DNA from: Streptomyces himalayensis subsp. himalayensis
Lineage (GTDB): Bacteria; Actinomycetota; Actinomycetes; Streptomycetales; Streptomycetaceae
Assembly (NCBI RefSeq): GCF_013778455.1
Contig: NZ_JACEHE010000023.1
Location: forward strand, 1-64,000
Direction of reading: 5' to 3'
Length of the DNA stretch: 64,000 nucleotides
Part shown: positions 1 through 8,151 of the stretch, piece by piece
How the letters are laid out: every line of letters starts with the position of its first letter
How positions within the stretch are numbered: position 1 is the first letter of the stretch
Translations under genes and position numbers: made by a program
Notes under the pieces: model-generated
Database searches by the model: none
The model's input: only the letters and a program-made list of their open reading frames with translations
Told to the model about the DNA's origin: nothing

Positions 1-80
1 AGTTCTGAGGCAACGACCGTTGCCGGCTTTGAGCAGAACATCCAACTGAAGAGTGTGCTTGTTCGCTCGAAACCAATAGG
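1..80 (+). other. 23S-5S intergenic spacer
   Basis: These bases lie immediately upstream of the 5S rRNA and show no coding potential. From the standard rrs-rrl-rrf order they are read as the spacer between 23S and 5S rRNA, with the 23S gene just outside the window. I cannot see the 23S 3' end with certainty. Confidence 0.6.
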
Positions 81-198
81 GTTTCGGTGGTCATAGCGTG
101 AGGGAAACGCCCGGTTACATTCCGAACCCGGAAGCTAAGCCTTTCAGCGCCGATGGTACTGCAGGGGGGACCCTGTGGGAGAGTAGGACGCCGCCGAA
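81..198 (+). rRNA. rrf: 5S ribosomal RNA
   Basis: The sequence begins GTTTCGGTGGTCATAGCG and contains the conserved 5S core TCCGAACCCGGAAGCTAAGC near 121-140 and the GGGAGAGTAGGACGCCGCCG 3' part near 177-196, the usual Streptomyces 5S sequence. The 5' and 3' strands (CGGTGG... and ...CCGCCG) can pair to form helix I. Length is about 118 nt, normal for the family. The exact last base is uncertain by one or two nucleotides. It is the last gene of a ribosomal RNA operon and is followed at once by a strong terminator. Confidence 0.95.
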
Positions 199-208
199 CA
201 ATCTTTGG

Positions 209-256
209 AGGACCTCTGGTCCCAGCGTTCATGCTGGGACCAGAGGTCCTTTTTTG
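209..256 (+). terminator. rRNA operon terminator
   Basis: A perfect 18-bp inverted repeat (209-226 with 233-250, loop GTTCAT) is followed directly by TTTTTTG. This is a classic intrinsic terminator, unusually canonical for a high-GC genome, and ends the rRNA operon. Confidence 0.95.
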
Positions 257-326
257 TTTTTCCCGAACGCGCACTGAGTAGTCGGGTGCGCAAGAATGAA
301 TGCGGTACCGCAGACAGGAGTCACCG

Positions 327-2411
327 ATGTCCACCAACTCTCCCGACGATCGACCGGAGCGCGACCAGCGCCGCCGGGACAGTGGTGACCGCGGCGGATA
401 CCGCGGGGAACCGCGCCGCGACGGTGATCGTGGTGGCTATGGAGACCGCGGGGGCTATGGCCGCCGTGACGACCGCGACCGTGGCGGCCGGCGCTTCGGT
501 GAGCGCGGCGACGACCGCAGGGACGACCGGCGCGAGGGCGACCGCGGTGATCGTGGCGGCTTCCGCCGTGACGACCGGCGGGACGACCGACGCGGCGGTT
601 TCCGGCGCGATGACGACCGCGGTGGGTTCCGGCGTGATGACCGCCGTGACGATCGGCGTGATGACCGTCGTGACGGCGAGCGTGGCGAGCAGCGTGGCGA
701 CCGTGGTGGGTTCCGTCGCGACGACAGCCGCGGAGGCGGTTACCGCACCCGTGACGACCGGAGGGACGACCGCGGTGGACGTCCTGCGTTCCGTCGTGAC
801 GACCGGCCTGGTGTGCCGCGTCGTGAGGAGCGTCGTGACGACCGTGAGGGCGGCGTCCGCAGGGACGGTGACCGGCAGGGCTTCCGTCGCGATGACCGGC
901 GGGACGACCGGCGTGAGGGTTATCGCGGTGATCGTGGCGGCTTCCGCCGTGACGACCGCAGGGACGACCGGCGCGAGGGCGACCGTGGTGATCGTGGCGG
1001 TTTCCGCCGTGACGATCGGCGCGACGGTGACCGTGGCGGTTTCCGCCGTGACGATCGGCGCGACGGTGACCGTGGCGGTTTCCGCCGTGACGATCGGCGT
1101 GACGGCGACCGTGGTGGTTTCCGGGGCCGTGATGACCGGCGTGATGACCGGCGCGACGGCGAGCGTGGAGGCTTCCGGCGCGATGACGACCGCGGTGGGT
1201 TCCGGCGTGATGACCGCCGTGACGTTCGGCGTGATGACCGTCGTGACGGCGAGCGTGGCGAGCAGCGTGGCGACCGTGGTGGGTTCCGTCGCGACGACAG
1301 CCGCGGAGGCGGTTACCGCGGACGCGACGAGCGAGGCCGTGACGAGCGAGGCCGTGACGACCGCGGACGTGACGACCGCGGACGTGGCCCGCGTCGGGAC
1401 GACAGTCGCGGCCGCCCCGGTGGCTTCCGTCGCGACGATCGCAGGGACGACCGCCGTGACGACCGGCGCGGCGGCGGCCGGTTCCGTGACGAGCGCGGCC
1501 GTGACGAGCGCGGCCGGGACCGCGACAGGGACCGTGACCGCGAGCCCATCAAGCGGCTGCCGATCCCCGAGGACGTCACGGGCGACGAGATCGACAAGGA
1601 CGTACGGCAGGAGCTGCAGAGCCTGCCCAAAACCCTTGCGGAGGACGTCGCCAGGAACCTGGTGATGGTGGCCCGGCTCATCGACGAGGACCCCGAGGGC
1701 GCCTACGCGTACTCCAAGGTCGCGCTGCGGCTCGCCTCGCGCGTCGCCGCCGTACGCGAGGCCGCCGGCTTCGCCGCGTACGCGAACCAGAAGTACAGCG
1801 AGGCGCTCGCCGAGTTCCGGGCCGCGCGCAGGATGACCGGCCACGTGGAGCTCTGGCCCGTGATGGCCGACTGCGAGCGTGGTCTCGGGCGGCCCGAGAA
1901 GGCGCTCGACATGGCTGGTGCGCCCGAGGTGCACAAGCTCGACAAGGCCGGCCAGGTCGAGATGCGGCTCGTGGCAGCCGGTGCGCGGCGCGACATGGGG
2001 CAGCTCGACGCGGCCATTGTCACGCTGCAGAGCCCCGAGCTGGCCTCCAACTCCGTGCAGCCGTGGACCGCGCGTCTGCGCTACGCGTACGCCGACGCGC
2101 TGCTCGCTGCCGGCCGCGAGTCCGAGGCGCGCGAGTGGTTCGCGAAGGCCGTCGAATCGGACAAGGACGGCAGCACGGACGCCTCCGACCGGCTGGCCGA
2201 GCTGGACGGCGTGGAGTTCGTCGATGCTCTTGACGAGGAGGCGGACGAGGTCGTCGAGCGCGAGTACGAGGGCGTGGGTGACTCGGACGAGCCCCAGGAC
2301 GAGGTCACGCCCGAGGCCGCGCCCGAGACCCTTCCCGAGTCGCAGGACGACGAGGACGACGAGAAGACGGTGGGCAGCCCGGAGGCCGACTCAAAGGGCG
2401 AACAGGTCTGA
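327..2411 (+). CDS. Arg/Asp/Gly-repeat protein with C-terminal TPR-like domain
   Basis: Predicted 694 aa. ATG 327 follows AGGAG at 316-320, so it is preferred over the in-frame ATG at 300. Residues about 15-405 are low complexity, built from RRDDRR, GGFRRDD and DRGGFR units. They form a strongly charged, probably disordered tract resembling RGG/RD-type RNA-binding regions. From about residue 408 (IKRLPIPEDV) a globular helical part with TPR-like repeats (about 430-630) follows, then an acidic tail (EEADEV, DDEDDE). The 5' part contains three tandem 39-bp units (996-1112) and a 147-bp near-perfect duplication. Long overlapping frames on both strands are by-products of this composition. No enzymatic motif is seen. 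The position next to an rRNA operon and the RG/RD tract suggest nucleic-acid or ribosome association, but that is inference. Confidence 0.85.
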   Translation: MSTNSPDDRPERDQRRRDSGDRGGYRGEPRRDGDRGGYGDRGGYGRRDDRDRGGRRFGERGDDRRDDRREGDRGDRGGFRRDDRRDDRRGGFRRDDDRGGFRRDDRRDDRRDDRRDGERGEQRGDRGGFRRDDSRGGGYRTRDDRRDDRGGRPAFRRDDRPGVPRREERRDDREGGVRRDGDRQGFRRDDRRDDRREGYRGDRGGFRRDDRRDDRREGDRGDRGGFRRDDRRDGDRGGFRRDDRRDGDRGGFRRDDRRDGDRGGFRGRDDRRDDRRDGERGGFRRDDDRGGFRRDDRRDVRRDDRRDGERGEQRGDRGGFRRDDSRGGGYRGRDERGRDERGRDDRGRDDRGRGPRRDDSRGRPGGFRRDDRRDDRRDDRRGGGRFRDERGRDERGRDRDRDRDREPIKRLPIPEDVTGDEIDKDVRQELQSLPKTLAEDVARNLVMVARLIDEDPEGAYAYSKVALRLASRVAAVREAAGFAAYANQKYSEALAEFRAARRMTGHVELWPVMADCERGLGRPEKALDMAGAPEVHKLDKAGQVEMRLVAAGARRDMGQLDAAIVTLQSPELASNSVQPWTARLRYAYADALLAAGRESEAREWFAKAVESDKDGSTDASDRLAELDGVEFVDALDEEADEVVEREYEGVGDSDEPQDEVTPEAAPETLPESQDDEDDEKTVGSPEADSKGEQV
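600..1319 (+). repeat. 147-bp in-frame direct duplication
   Basis: Bases 600-746 recur at 1173-1319 with one difference seen by eye (A652 versus T1225, Asp to Val). The offset is 573 bp, or 191 codons, so the frame is kept. Between them lie shorter tandem units of 39 bp at 996-1034, 1035-1073 and 1074-1112. Confidence 0.85.
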
Positions 2412-2427
2412 CGGAGCGCAGCTCGTA

Positions 2428-2459
2428 AGGGCGGGATCCCGGTAGGGGTCCCGCCCTTC
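2428..2459. terminator. bidirectional terminator
   Basis: AAGGGCGGGA (2428-2437) pairs with TCCCGCCCTT (2450-2459). The stem is extended inward by CCC/GGG around a one-base bulge. It lies between the convergent ends of the repeat protein (2411) and the DUF1015 gene (2491) and could serve both. Confidence 0.75.
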
Positions 2460-2490
2460 GGCTGTGTGCGCGCGACGCCGAGTACGCGCC

Positions 2491-3840
2491 TCAGTGCGTC
2501 AAGCTGCGCAGCACCAGCCCCGTCGCCGGTTTCGGCCCGAACGACGTGGACTTGCGCGGCATCGTGACGCCCTGCTGGGCGAGATCGCGTACGACGTCCT
2601 CGCGGACCGGATGCATTAGGACGGCCGTTCCGCCGTCGCGTTCCGCCTTGGCGATCGTGGCTGTCGTGTCGTGTATGTACGCGATGTGTTCCGGGGTGTC
2701 CGGGATCTGCCAGATGTGGTCGAGCAGGGTCGAGTGCAGGACCGTCGCGTCGAGGGCGCGCCAGGCTTTGGGGCGGTTCCGTGGGACCGTCGCGTCCAGG
2801 AGTTCGGGAGACAGGCGGTCGACGAGGTGGAAGCGGCCGCTTTCGGCGCCTGTCGTCAGGCCCGCACCCTCGCCTGCCAGGAGGAACGCGTTGCCCTCGC
2901 TCGCGGCCTCCGCCAGGGCGTCCAGTGCGTACGGCAGGGGGCCCTCGACCGTGCGTACGCGAACAGAGTCCGAGTGGCTGTCGAGGGCGGTGAGCGCCTC
3001 GGAGAGCGGCAGACGGTGCAGGAGGCGGTGGATCGCCCGGACGCGCAGCGGGTAGCGCGCCGTGTCCACCAGCAGGACCAGGCCGAAGTCCCAGGGGCCC
3101 GGGGACGGGTGTTCGGCGCGCAGCCGCAGGTACGTCGCCCAGCGGTGGTGGCCGTCCGCGATCACGGCCTGGTGACGGGCGAGATCCGACCGGATTTGGC
3201 CCACGTCGGCCGGGTCGGTCACGGCCCACAGGCGGTGGCTGAAGCCGTCCTCGGTGGTCGTGGCGAGCAGTGGCGGGCTCAGGACGGTGCGCTCGACGAC
3301 GGCGGAGGTGCTGCCGTTTCCGTTGACGCCTGTCGTGCCCTGCGCGGTGCCGTTGCCGCGGTACGTCAGCAGCAGCGGCTCCAGATTGGCGGCCGTCGCG
3401 CGCATCAGGGCCGCGCGGTCCGCGACGATGTGCGGCATGACGTCCTCGTGCGGGAGGACGATGCCTTCCGCCGCTTCCGTCAGGCGCAGCGCGCCGATGA
3501 CGCCGCGCTGCAGCACGTCTCCGCTGTGCTGCTCGTAGACGTACAGGCCGGGCTCGGGGTCGGGTGCGAGGATGCCTTCCGACAGCCAGCGGGCGAGGGT
3601 GTCGGCGGCCTGCTCGTTGCGGGTCTCAGGGCCGTTCTGGGGAAGGATCAGCCGGACGATGTTGTGCGGGTCGGCGGACTCCAGGTGGTGCAGGCCGTCG
3701 GGCCGGACGACCACGTCGTACGGCGGTGAGGTGACGGCGGCCAGGCTGCGGACCCGATCGGGGACATACCGCACGCCCCGGAAGGGGATCAGGTCGAGGC
3801 CGCCCGCTGCTGGAGGTGCCGCGTGGCCTGCAATGTTCAT
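2491..3840 (-). CDS. DUF1015 family protein
   Basis: Predicted 449 aa, starting MNIAGHAAPP at ATG 3840. The family hallmark IADGHHRWATYLRLR lies near the middle (about residue 230), with further typical segments PPYDVV near residue 40 and LPHEDVMP near 130. DUF1015 proteins are widespread, soluble and of unknown biochemical function. They are sometimes annotated as SpoOJ/ParB-like because of remote similarity, but no helix-turn-helix is apparent here. Length is normal. It is transcribed divergently from the HAD phosphatase gene, with 72 bp between the two starts that must hold both promoters. Confidence 0.85.
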   Translation of the reverse strand: MNIAGHAAPPAAGGLDLIPFRGVRYVPDRVRSLAAVTSPPYDVVVRPDGLHHLESADPHNIVRLILPQNGPETRNEQAADTLARWLSEGILAPDPEPGLYVYEQHSGDVLQRGVIGALRLTEAAEGIVLPHEDVMPHIVADRAALMRATAANLEPLLLTYRGNGTAQGTTGVNGNGSTSAVVERTVLSPPLLATTTEDGFSHRLWAVTDPADVGQIRSDLARHQAVIADGHHRWATYLRLRAEHPSPGPWDFGLVLLVDTARYPLRVRAIHRLLHRLPLSEALTALDSHSDSVRVRTVEGPLPYALDALAEAASEGNAFLLAGEGAGLTTGAESGRFHLVDRLSPELLDATVPRNRPKAWRALDATVLHSTLLDHIWQIPDTPEHIAYIHDTTATIAKAERDGGTAVLMHPVREDVVRDLAQQGVTMPRKSTSFGPKPATGLVLRSLTH

Positions 3841-3912
3841 TGCTGCATCGTAAGTGTGTCAGTGGCATGCGGGATGATCGGGGGAGTGGGACCGAACGAG
3901 GAGAGATGCGTA

Positions 3913-4950
3913 ATGAGCCAGACCGTCCCGACCCCCAGGACGCGGCCCGAGGGAAGCGCGCGGGCGCTGAGCGAGGCGTACGACACGGCCCTGCTCGACC
4001 TGGACGGGGTGGTGTACGCGGGCGGGCACGCGATCGTCCACGCGGTGGAGTCGCTGGGCCGTGCGCGTGACGGCGGGATGCACCTCGCGTACGTGACCAA
4101 CAACGCGCTGCGTACGCCGGACGCCGTGGCCGCGCATCTGACGGAGCTGGGGATTCCGGCGGTGGCCTCGGACGTCATCACGTCGGCGCAGGCCGTGGCC
4201 CGGCTCATCAGCGATCAGGTGCCCCAGGGCGCGCGGGTCCTGGTGGTCGGCGGTGACGGGCTGCGGGTCGCGCTGCGGGAGCGGGGTCTTGAGCCGGTGG
4301 AGTCGGCGGACGACGATCCGGTTGCGGTGGTGCAGGGGTACGGGGGACCTGAGCTGCCCTGGGGGCGGTTCGCGGAGGCCTGTTACGCGGTCGCGCGCGG
4401 CGTGCCGTGGTTCGCGTCCAACACCGATCTCACCATCCCGAGCGCCCGCGGCATCGCGCCGGGCAACGGGGCGGCGGTCGAGGTCGTACGGATCGCCACG
4501 GGTGCGGAGCCCCAGGTCGCCGGCAAGCCGCTGCCGCCCATGCACAGGGAGACCATCCTGCGGACGGGGGCCGAGCGGCCGCTCGTCGTGGGCGACCGGC
4601 TGGACACGGACATCGAGGGCGCGTTCAACGGCGGTGTGGACTCGCTGCTCGTCCTGACCGGGGTGACGGACGGCGCCCAGCTGCTGGCCGCTGTGCCGGA
4701 GCACCGGCCGACGTTTGTCGACGCCGATCTCCGGGGGCTGCTCACGGGGCAGCCGGAGGTCGTCGCGGACGGTGCAGGGTTCCGCTGCGGCGGCTGGACG
4801 GCGACGGCGGGGGAGGAGCAGCTGGAGCTGGACGGTGGCGGCGAGCCCCTCGACGGGCTGCGGGCGCTGTGTGCGGCGGCCTGGACGGTGGCCGGGGACG
4901 GAGCTTGCCGTCTGGACGGGGCGAAGGCGCTGGCGCGGCTGGGGCTTTGA
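3913..4950 (+). CDS. HAD-IIA family phosphatase
   Basis: Predicted 345 aa. ATG 3913 has GAGGAGA at 3898-3904. The longer in-frame ATG at 3823 would overlap the divergent gene. Motif I of the haloacid dehalogenase fold is LLDLDGVVYAGG, giving the nucleophile and acid/base Asp pair. TNN follows as motif II, and VVGDRLDTDIEGAFNGG is the C-terminal metal-binding motif. The large C2 cap between motifs II and III places it in class IIA with NagD, p-nitrophenyl phosphatase and phosphoglycolate phosphatase-like enzymes. The substrate is a small sugar or nucleotide phosphate, not predictable from sequence. An extension of about 70 aa after the HAD domain (from about residue 270) is not part of the catalytic fold. 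Confidence 0.9.
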   Translation: MSQTVPTPRTRPEGSARALSEAYDTALLDLDGVVYAGGHAIVHAVESLGRARDGGMHLAYVTNNALRTPDAVAAHLTELGIPAVASDVITSAQAVARLISDQVPQGARVLVVGGDGLRVALRERGLEPVESADDDPVAVVQGYGGPELPWGRFAEACYAVARGVPWFASNTDLTIPSARGIAPGNGAAVEVVRIATGAEPQVAGKPLPPMHRETILRTGAERPLVVGDRLDTDIEGAFNGGVDSLLVLTGVTDGAQLLAAVPEHRPTFVDADLRGLLTGQPEVVADGAGFRCGGWTATAGEEQLELDGGGEPLDGLRALCAAAWTVAGDGACRLDGAKALARLGL

Positions 4951-5004
4951 GCAAGTCCAAGCGCCGAGGGTGAGTTGAGAGGGGACAGAGGATCGAGAGG
5001 AATA

Positions 5005-5023
5005 GCAGGGTAGGCTAACCTAA
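5005..5023 (+). promoter_or_regulatory. DmdR1/IdeR-type iron box
   Basis: The 19-mer GCAGGGTAGGCTAACCTAA matches the actinobacterial iron box TTAGGTTAGGCTAACCTAA at 16 of 19 positions, with the right half perfect. It contains TAACCT (5016-5021), a good -10 hexamer placed so that transcription would begin at about 5028. Iron-loaded DmdR1 bound here would block the promoter of the siderophore importer operon. Confidence 0.85.
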
Positions 5024-5027
5024 CCGG

Positions 5028-6071
5028 GTGTTGGTCGACAGTCCTCCCGAACAGCGCGCGGAGACCGCTCCCGCGCCCCCCAATCGCCGGGCGATACGTG
5101 CCGCCGGGCTTCTCGTCTCGCTCGGTGTGCTGCTGGCCGTCGCCGTGGCGAGCATCGCGATAGGCGCCAAACACCTGCCGGTGGACCAGGTATGGCACGG
5201 TCTGTTCCAGGACTCGGGGACGTACAGCGACGTCGTCGTCCGCGAGCGGCTGTCGCGTACCGTCCTGGGCCTGCTCGTCGGGGCGGCGCTCGGTCTGGCC
5301 GGGGCCGTGCTGCAGGCGCTCACCCGTAATCCGCTGGCGGATCCCGGGCTGCTAGGCATCAATGTGGGGGCCTCGGCCGCGGTCGTCACCGCCATCACCT
5401 TCTTCGGCGTCACCTCGCTGACCGGCTATGTGTGGTTCGCCTTCGCCGGGGCCGCGATCGTCGGCGTGCTGGTCTACTCGCTGGGCGGCAGCCGCAGTGC
5501 CACGCCCGTGCGGCTCGCGCTCGCCGGCACCGCGCTCACCGCGGCGCTCAGCGGCTATCTGCAGGCCGTCATGATCATGGACAATGCGGCGCTCGGCAAG
5601 ATGCGCTTCTGGACGGTCGGTTCGCTGGGCTCGGCCACCAACGCGACCATCATGCAGGTCCTGCCGTTCCTCGCCGTGGGTACGGTGCTCGCGCTGGGCC
5701 TCGCCCGGCCGCTCAACGCCGTGGCCATGGGTGACGACACCGCCCGTGCGCTGGGTGCACATCTGACCCGGACTCGCGCGCTGTCCATGATCGCCGCAAC
5801 GCTGCTCTGCGGGGCCGCGACGGCTGCCTGCGGTCCGATCGCGTTCGTCGGACTGATGGTGCCGCACGCGGTGCGCTCCTTCACCGGGCCCGATCTGCGC
5901 TGGATCCTGCCGTACGCGGCCGTCCTCTCGCCCGTGCTGCTGCTCGGTGCCGATGTGATGGGCCGGATCATCGCACGGCCCGCCGAGCTTCAGGTCGGCA
6001 TCGTCACCGCGGTCATCGGCGGCCCGGTCTTCATCTATCTCGTACGACGGCGGAGGACGGCGCAGCTGTGA
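5028..6071 (+). CDS. Iron-siderophore ABC transporter permease (FecCD family)
   Basis: Predicted 347 aa integral membrane protein with the usual hydrophobic FecCD pattern (about 9-10 helices), the conserved RLSRTVLGLLVGAALGLAG segment near residue 80, NPLADPGLLGINVGA near residue 105, and GPIAFVGLMVPH near residue 270 that contacts the ATPase. The start is GTG 5028. No Shine-Dalgarno is visible, and a TAnnnT hexamer ends 7 nt upstream, so translation is probably leaderless. It forms half of a BtuC-type channel with the next gene (GTGA overlap). The iron box directly in front implies induction under iron limitation. Substrate is inferred to be a ferric siderophore. Confidence 0.92.
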   Translation: MLVDSPPEQRAETAPAPPNRRAIRAAGLLVSLGVLLAVAVASIAIGAKHLPVDQVWHGLFQDSGTYSDVVVRERLSRTVLGLLVGAALGLAGAVLQALTRNPLADPGLLGINVGASAAVVTAITFFGVTSLTGYVWFAFAGAAIVGVLVYSLGGSRSATPVRLALAGTALTAALSGYLQAVMIMDNAALGKMRFWTVGSLGSATNATIMQVLPFLAVGTVLALGLARPLNAVAMGDDTARALGAHLTRTRALSMIAATLLCGAATAACGPIAFVGLMVPHAVRSFTGPDLRWILPYAAVLSPVLLLGADVMGRIIARPAELQVGIVTAVIGGPVFIYLVRRRRTAQL

Positions 6072-7195
6072 AGCCCACACGTAGCCAGGTCACCGGGTCC
6101 GCAGCCGGCGGGCACAGCGGTTCCCCAGCTCGAGGGTCCAGAGGGGCCGCATCCGCGCAGCCGCTGCGCATCCGGGCAGTTCGTTCCCGCGGGCTCTCCG
6201 TCCGGCTGGACATCCGCGCGCTCACGGTCGTCGTGCTGCTGATCGTGGCCGCACTCGTGGCGAGCGTCGTGCTCATCGGCACCGGCGACTTCCCCATACC
6301 CGCCGCCGATGTGATCCGTACGCTCATGGGAAACGGCGACGCCGGACAGGAGTTCATCGTCAACGAACTGCGGCTGCCGCGCGTCCTCGTGGGGCTGCTC
6401 GTGGGTGCCGCGCTCGGGCTCGGCGGGGCGCTGTTCCAGTCCATCTCCCGCAACCCGCTGGGCAGTCCGGACGTGCTCGGCCTCGGACAGGGGTCGACCG
6501 CGGGGGCGCTCATCATGATCGTCCTGTTCAAGGGCAGCGCGTTCCAGGTCGCCGGGGGATCGCTCGTCGGCGGCCTTCTGACCGGTCTTGCCATCTATGT
6601 GCTCGCCTGGAAGCGAGGGGTGCACGGCTACCGGCTGGTCCTGGTCGGCATCGGTGTGTCGGCCGTCGTCACGGCCGTCAACGGCTATCTGCTCACGAAG
6701 GCCGATCTCGTCGACGCGGCCCGGGCCGTCGTATGGATGACCGGCTCCCTCAACGGCCGTGGCTGGGAACAGGTCTGGCCACTCCTCACGCTGTGCGCCG
6801 TGCTCGTACCGCTCGTCCTCGTCAACGCGCGACCGCTGCGCATGCTGGAGATGGGCGACGACGTCGCGTACGCGCTCGGGGTGCGCGTCGAACGTACGCG
6901 GATGCTGCTCATGCTGTCCGCGGTGCTGCTCACCGCGTCCGCGACCGCCGCCGCGGGGCCCGTGAGCTTCGTCGCGCTCACCGCGCCGCAGCTCTCGAGG
7001 CGCCTGACGCGCTCGCCCGGCCCCAACCTGGTGCCCGCGATGTGCATGGGCGCCGCCCTGCTGATCGTCGCGGACTGGGCCTCGCAGCGGGCGTTCGGCG
7101 CGGACCAGCTGCCCGTCGGCGTGGTGACGGGGGTGGTCGGCGGTGTCTATCTGCTGTGGCTGCTCGTCACGGAGCGTAAGGCGGGACGGATATGA
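6068..7195 (+). CDS. Iron-siderophore ABC transporter permease (FecCD family), second subunit
   Basis: Predicted 375 aa. It begins at GTG 6068 overlapping the previous stop by 4 nt, so it is translationally coupled. It carries the same family landmarks as its neighbour: LRLPRVLVGLLVGAALGLGG, NPLGSPDVLGLGQG and AAGPVSFVALTAPQ. An extra, hydrophilic N-terminal stretch of about 45 residues precedes the first membrane helix. The two distinct permeases suggest a heterodimeric FecC/FecD channel, as in many Streptomyces desferrioxamine or enterobactin-type importers. The 3' end overlaps an upstream candidate start for the ATPase gene. Confidence 0.92.
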   Translation: MKPTRSQVTGSAAGGHSGSPARGSRGAASAQPLRIRAVRSRGLSVRLDIRALTVVVLLIVAALVASVVLIGTGDFPIPAADVIRTLMGNGDAGQEFIVNELRLPRVLVGLLVGAALGLGGALFQSISRNPLGSPDVLGLGQGSTAGALIMIVLFKGSAFQVAGGSLVGGLLTGLAIYVLAWKRGVHGYRLVLVGIGVSAVVTAVNGYLLTKADLVDAARAVVWMTGSLNGRGWEQVWPLLTLCAVLVPLVLVNARPLRMLEMGDDVAYALGVRVERTRMLLMLSAVLLTASATAAAGPVSFVALTAPQLSRRLTRSPGPNLVPAMCMGAALLIVADWASQRAFGADQLPVGVVTGVVGGVYLLWLLVTERKAGRI

Positions 7196-7212
7196 CGAGC
7201 GCGCCGCCCGGG

Positions 7213-7287
7213 CAGCCGGTCTCCCCGCTGCCGGTCTCCCGGCAGCCGGTTTCCCGGCAGTCGGCATCCCGGCCCCTCGTATCCCGG
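7213..7287 (+). repeat. Five tandem 15-bp units
   Basis: Five consecutive 15-bp units of the type CAGCCGGTCTCCCGG (7213-7227, 7228-7242, 7243-7257, 7258-7272, 7273-7287) lie between the second permease and the likely ATPase start. Read in the ATPase frame they would encode QPVSP, LPVSR, QPVSR, QSASR and PLVSR. Confidence 0.8.
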
Positions 7288-7323
7288 CCGACGGACATGA
7301 AGACCACCTCTAGGAGTGCCTCA

Positions 7324-8151
7324 GTGAACCGGCTCATCGCCGACGACGTCACCCTCGGCTACGACCAGCGCGTCATCGCGGAGAAGCTGTCGGTGGAGAT
7401 ACCCGACAACTCGTTCACCGTCATCGTCGGGCCGAACGCCTGCGGCAAGTCCACCCTGCTGCGGGCGCTGTCACGGATGCTCAAGCCGGCGCACGGCCGG
7501 GTGCTTCTGGACGGGCAGGTCATCCAGTCGATGCCCGCGAAGAAGGTGGCCCGTACGCTCGGTCTGCTGCCGCAGTCGTCGATCGCGCCGGACGGGATCA
7601 CGGTCGGCGACCTGGTCGCGCGGGGGCGCTACCCGCACCAGGGCCTGCTGCGTCAGTGGTCGTCCGACGACGAGCGGATCGTGCGTGAGTCGATGGAGTC
7701 GACGGGCGTCGCCGATCTGGCGGACCGCTATGTCGACGAACTGTCCGGCGGTCAGCGTCAGCGCGTCTGGATCGCCATGGCACTCGCCCAGCAGACGCCT
7801 CTGCTGCTTCTGGACGAGCCGACGACATACCTGGACATCCAGCACCAGATCGATGTACTCGACCTCTGCGCAGAACTCCACGAGGAGCAGGGGCGGACGC
7901 TCGTCGCGGTGCTGCACGACCTCAACCACGCGGCCCGGTACGCCACCCACCTCATCGCCCTGCGGGGCGGCGAGGTCATCGCGGAGGGTGCGCCGTCCGA
8001 CATCGTGACCGCGGACCTCGTCGAGCGGGTGTTCGGGATGCGGTGCCAGGTCATCGACGACCCGGAGACCGGTACGCCGCTGGTGGTGCCGGCGGCACGG
8101 AGGCGGCGGGCAACCGCGACGAGCGGCGGTGCGGTTACAACAGGCTCCTGA
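7324..8151 (+). CDS. Iron-siderophore ABC transporter ATP-binding protein (FecE family)
   Basis: Predicted 275 aa from GTG 7324, which has TAGGAG at 7311-7316. An in-frame ATG at 7192 (ATGA overlap with the permease) would add a repetitive PVSR-rich extension of 44 residues, so the shorter start fits both the ribosome-binding site and the family length. Walker A is GPNACGKST (residues 36-44), the signature is LSGGQRQRVWIA, Walker B is LLLLDEPTTYLDI and the switch His lies in VLHDLNHA. It energises the two upstream permeases. No periplasmic-type binding lipoprotein is encoded beside it, so the partner must be elsewhere. The 3' end overlaps the convergent SCP2 gene by 17 bp. Confidence 0.92.
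   Translation: MNRLIADDVTLGYDQRVIAEKLSVEIPDNSFTVIVGPNACGKSTLLRALSRMLKPAHGRVLLDGQVIQSMPAKKVARTLGLLPQSSIAPDGITVGDLVARGRYPHQGLLRQWSSDDERIVRESMESTGVADLADRYVDELSGGQRQRVWIAMALAQQTPLLLLDEPTTYLDIQHQIDVLDLCAELHEEQGRTLVAVLHDLNHAARYATHLIALRGGEVIAEGAPSDIVTADLVERVFGMRCQVIDDPETGTPLVVPAARRRRATATSGGAVTTGS

Noticed and set aside
205..1934. Long open frames of 486 and 537 aa overlapping the Arg/Asp-repeat gene on both strands
   Set aside because: They are Ala/Val/Thr-rich shadows of the repetitive GC-rich gene. Only the 327-2411 frame has a ribosome-binding site and a globular, non-repetitive end.
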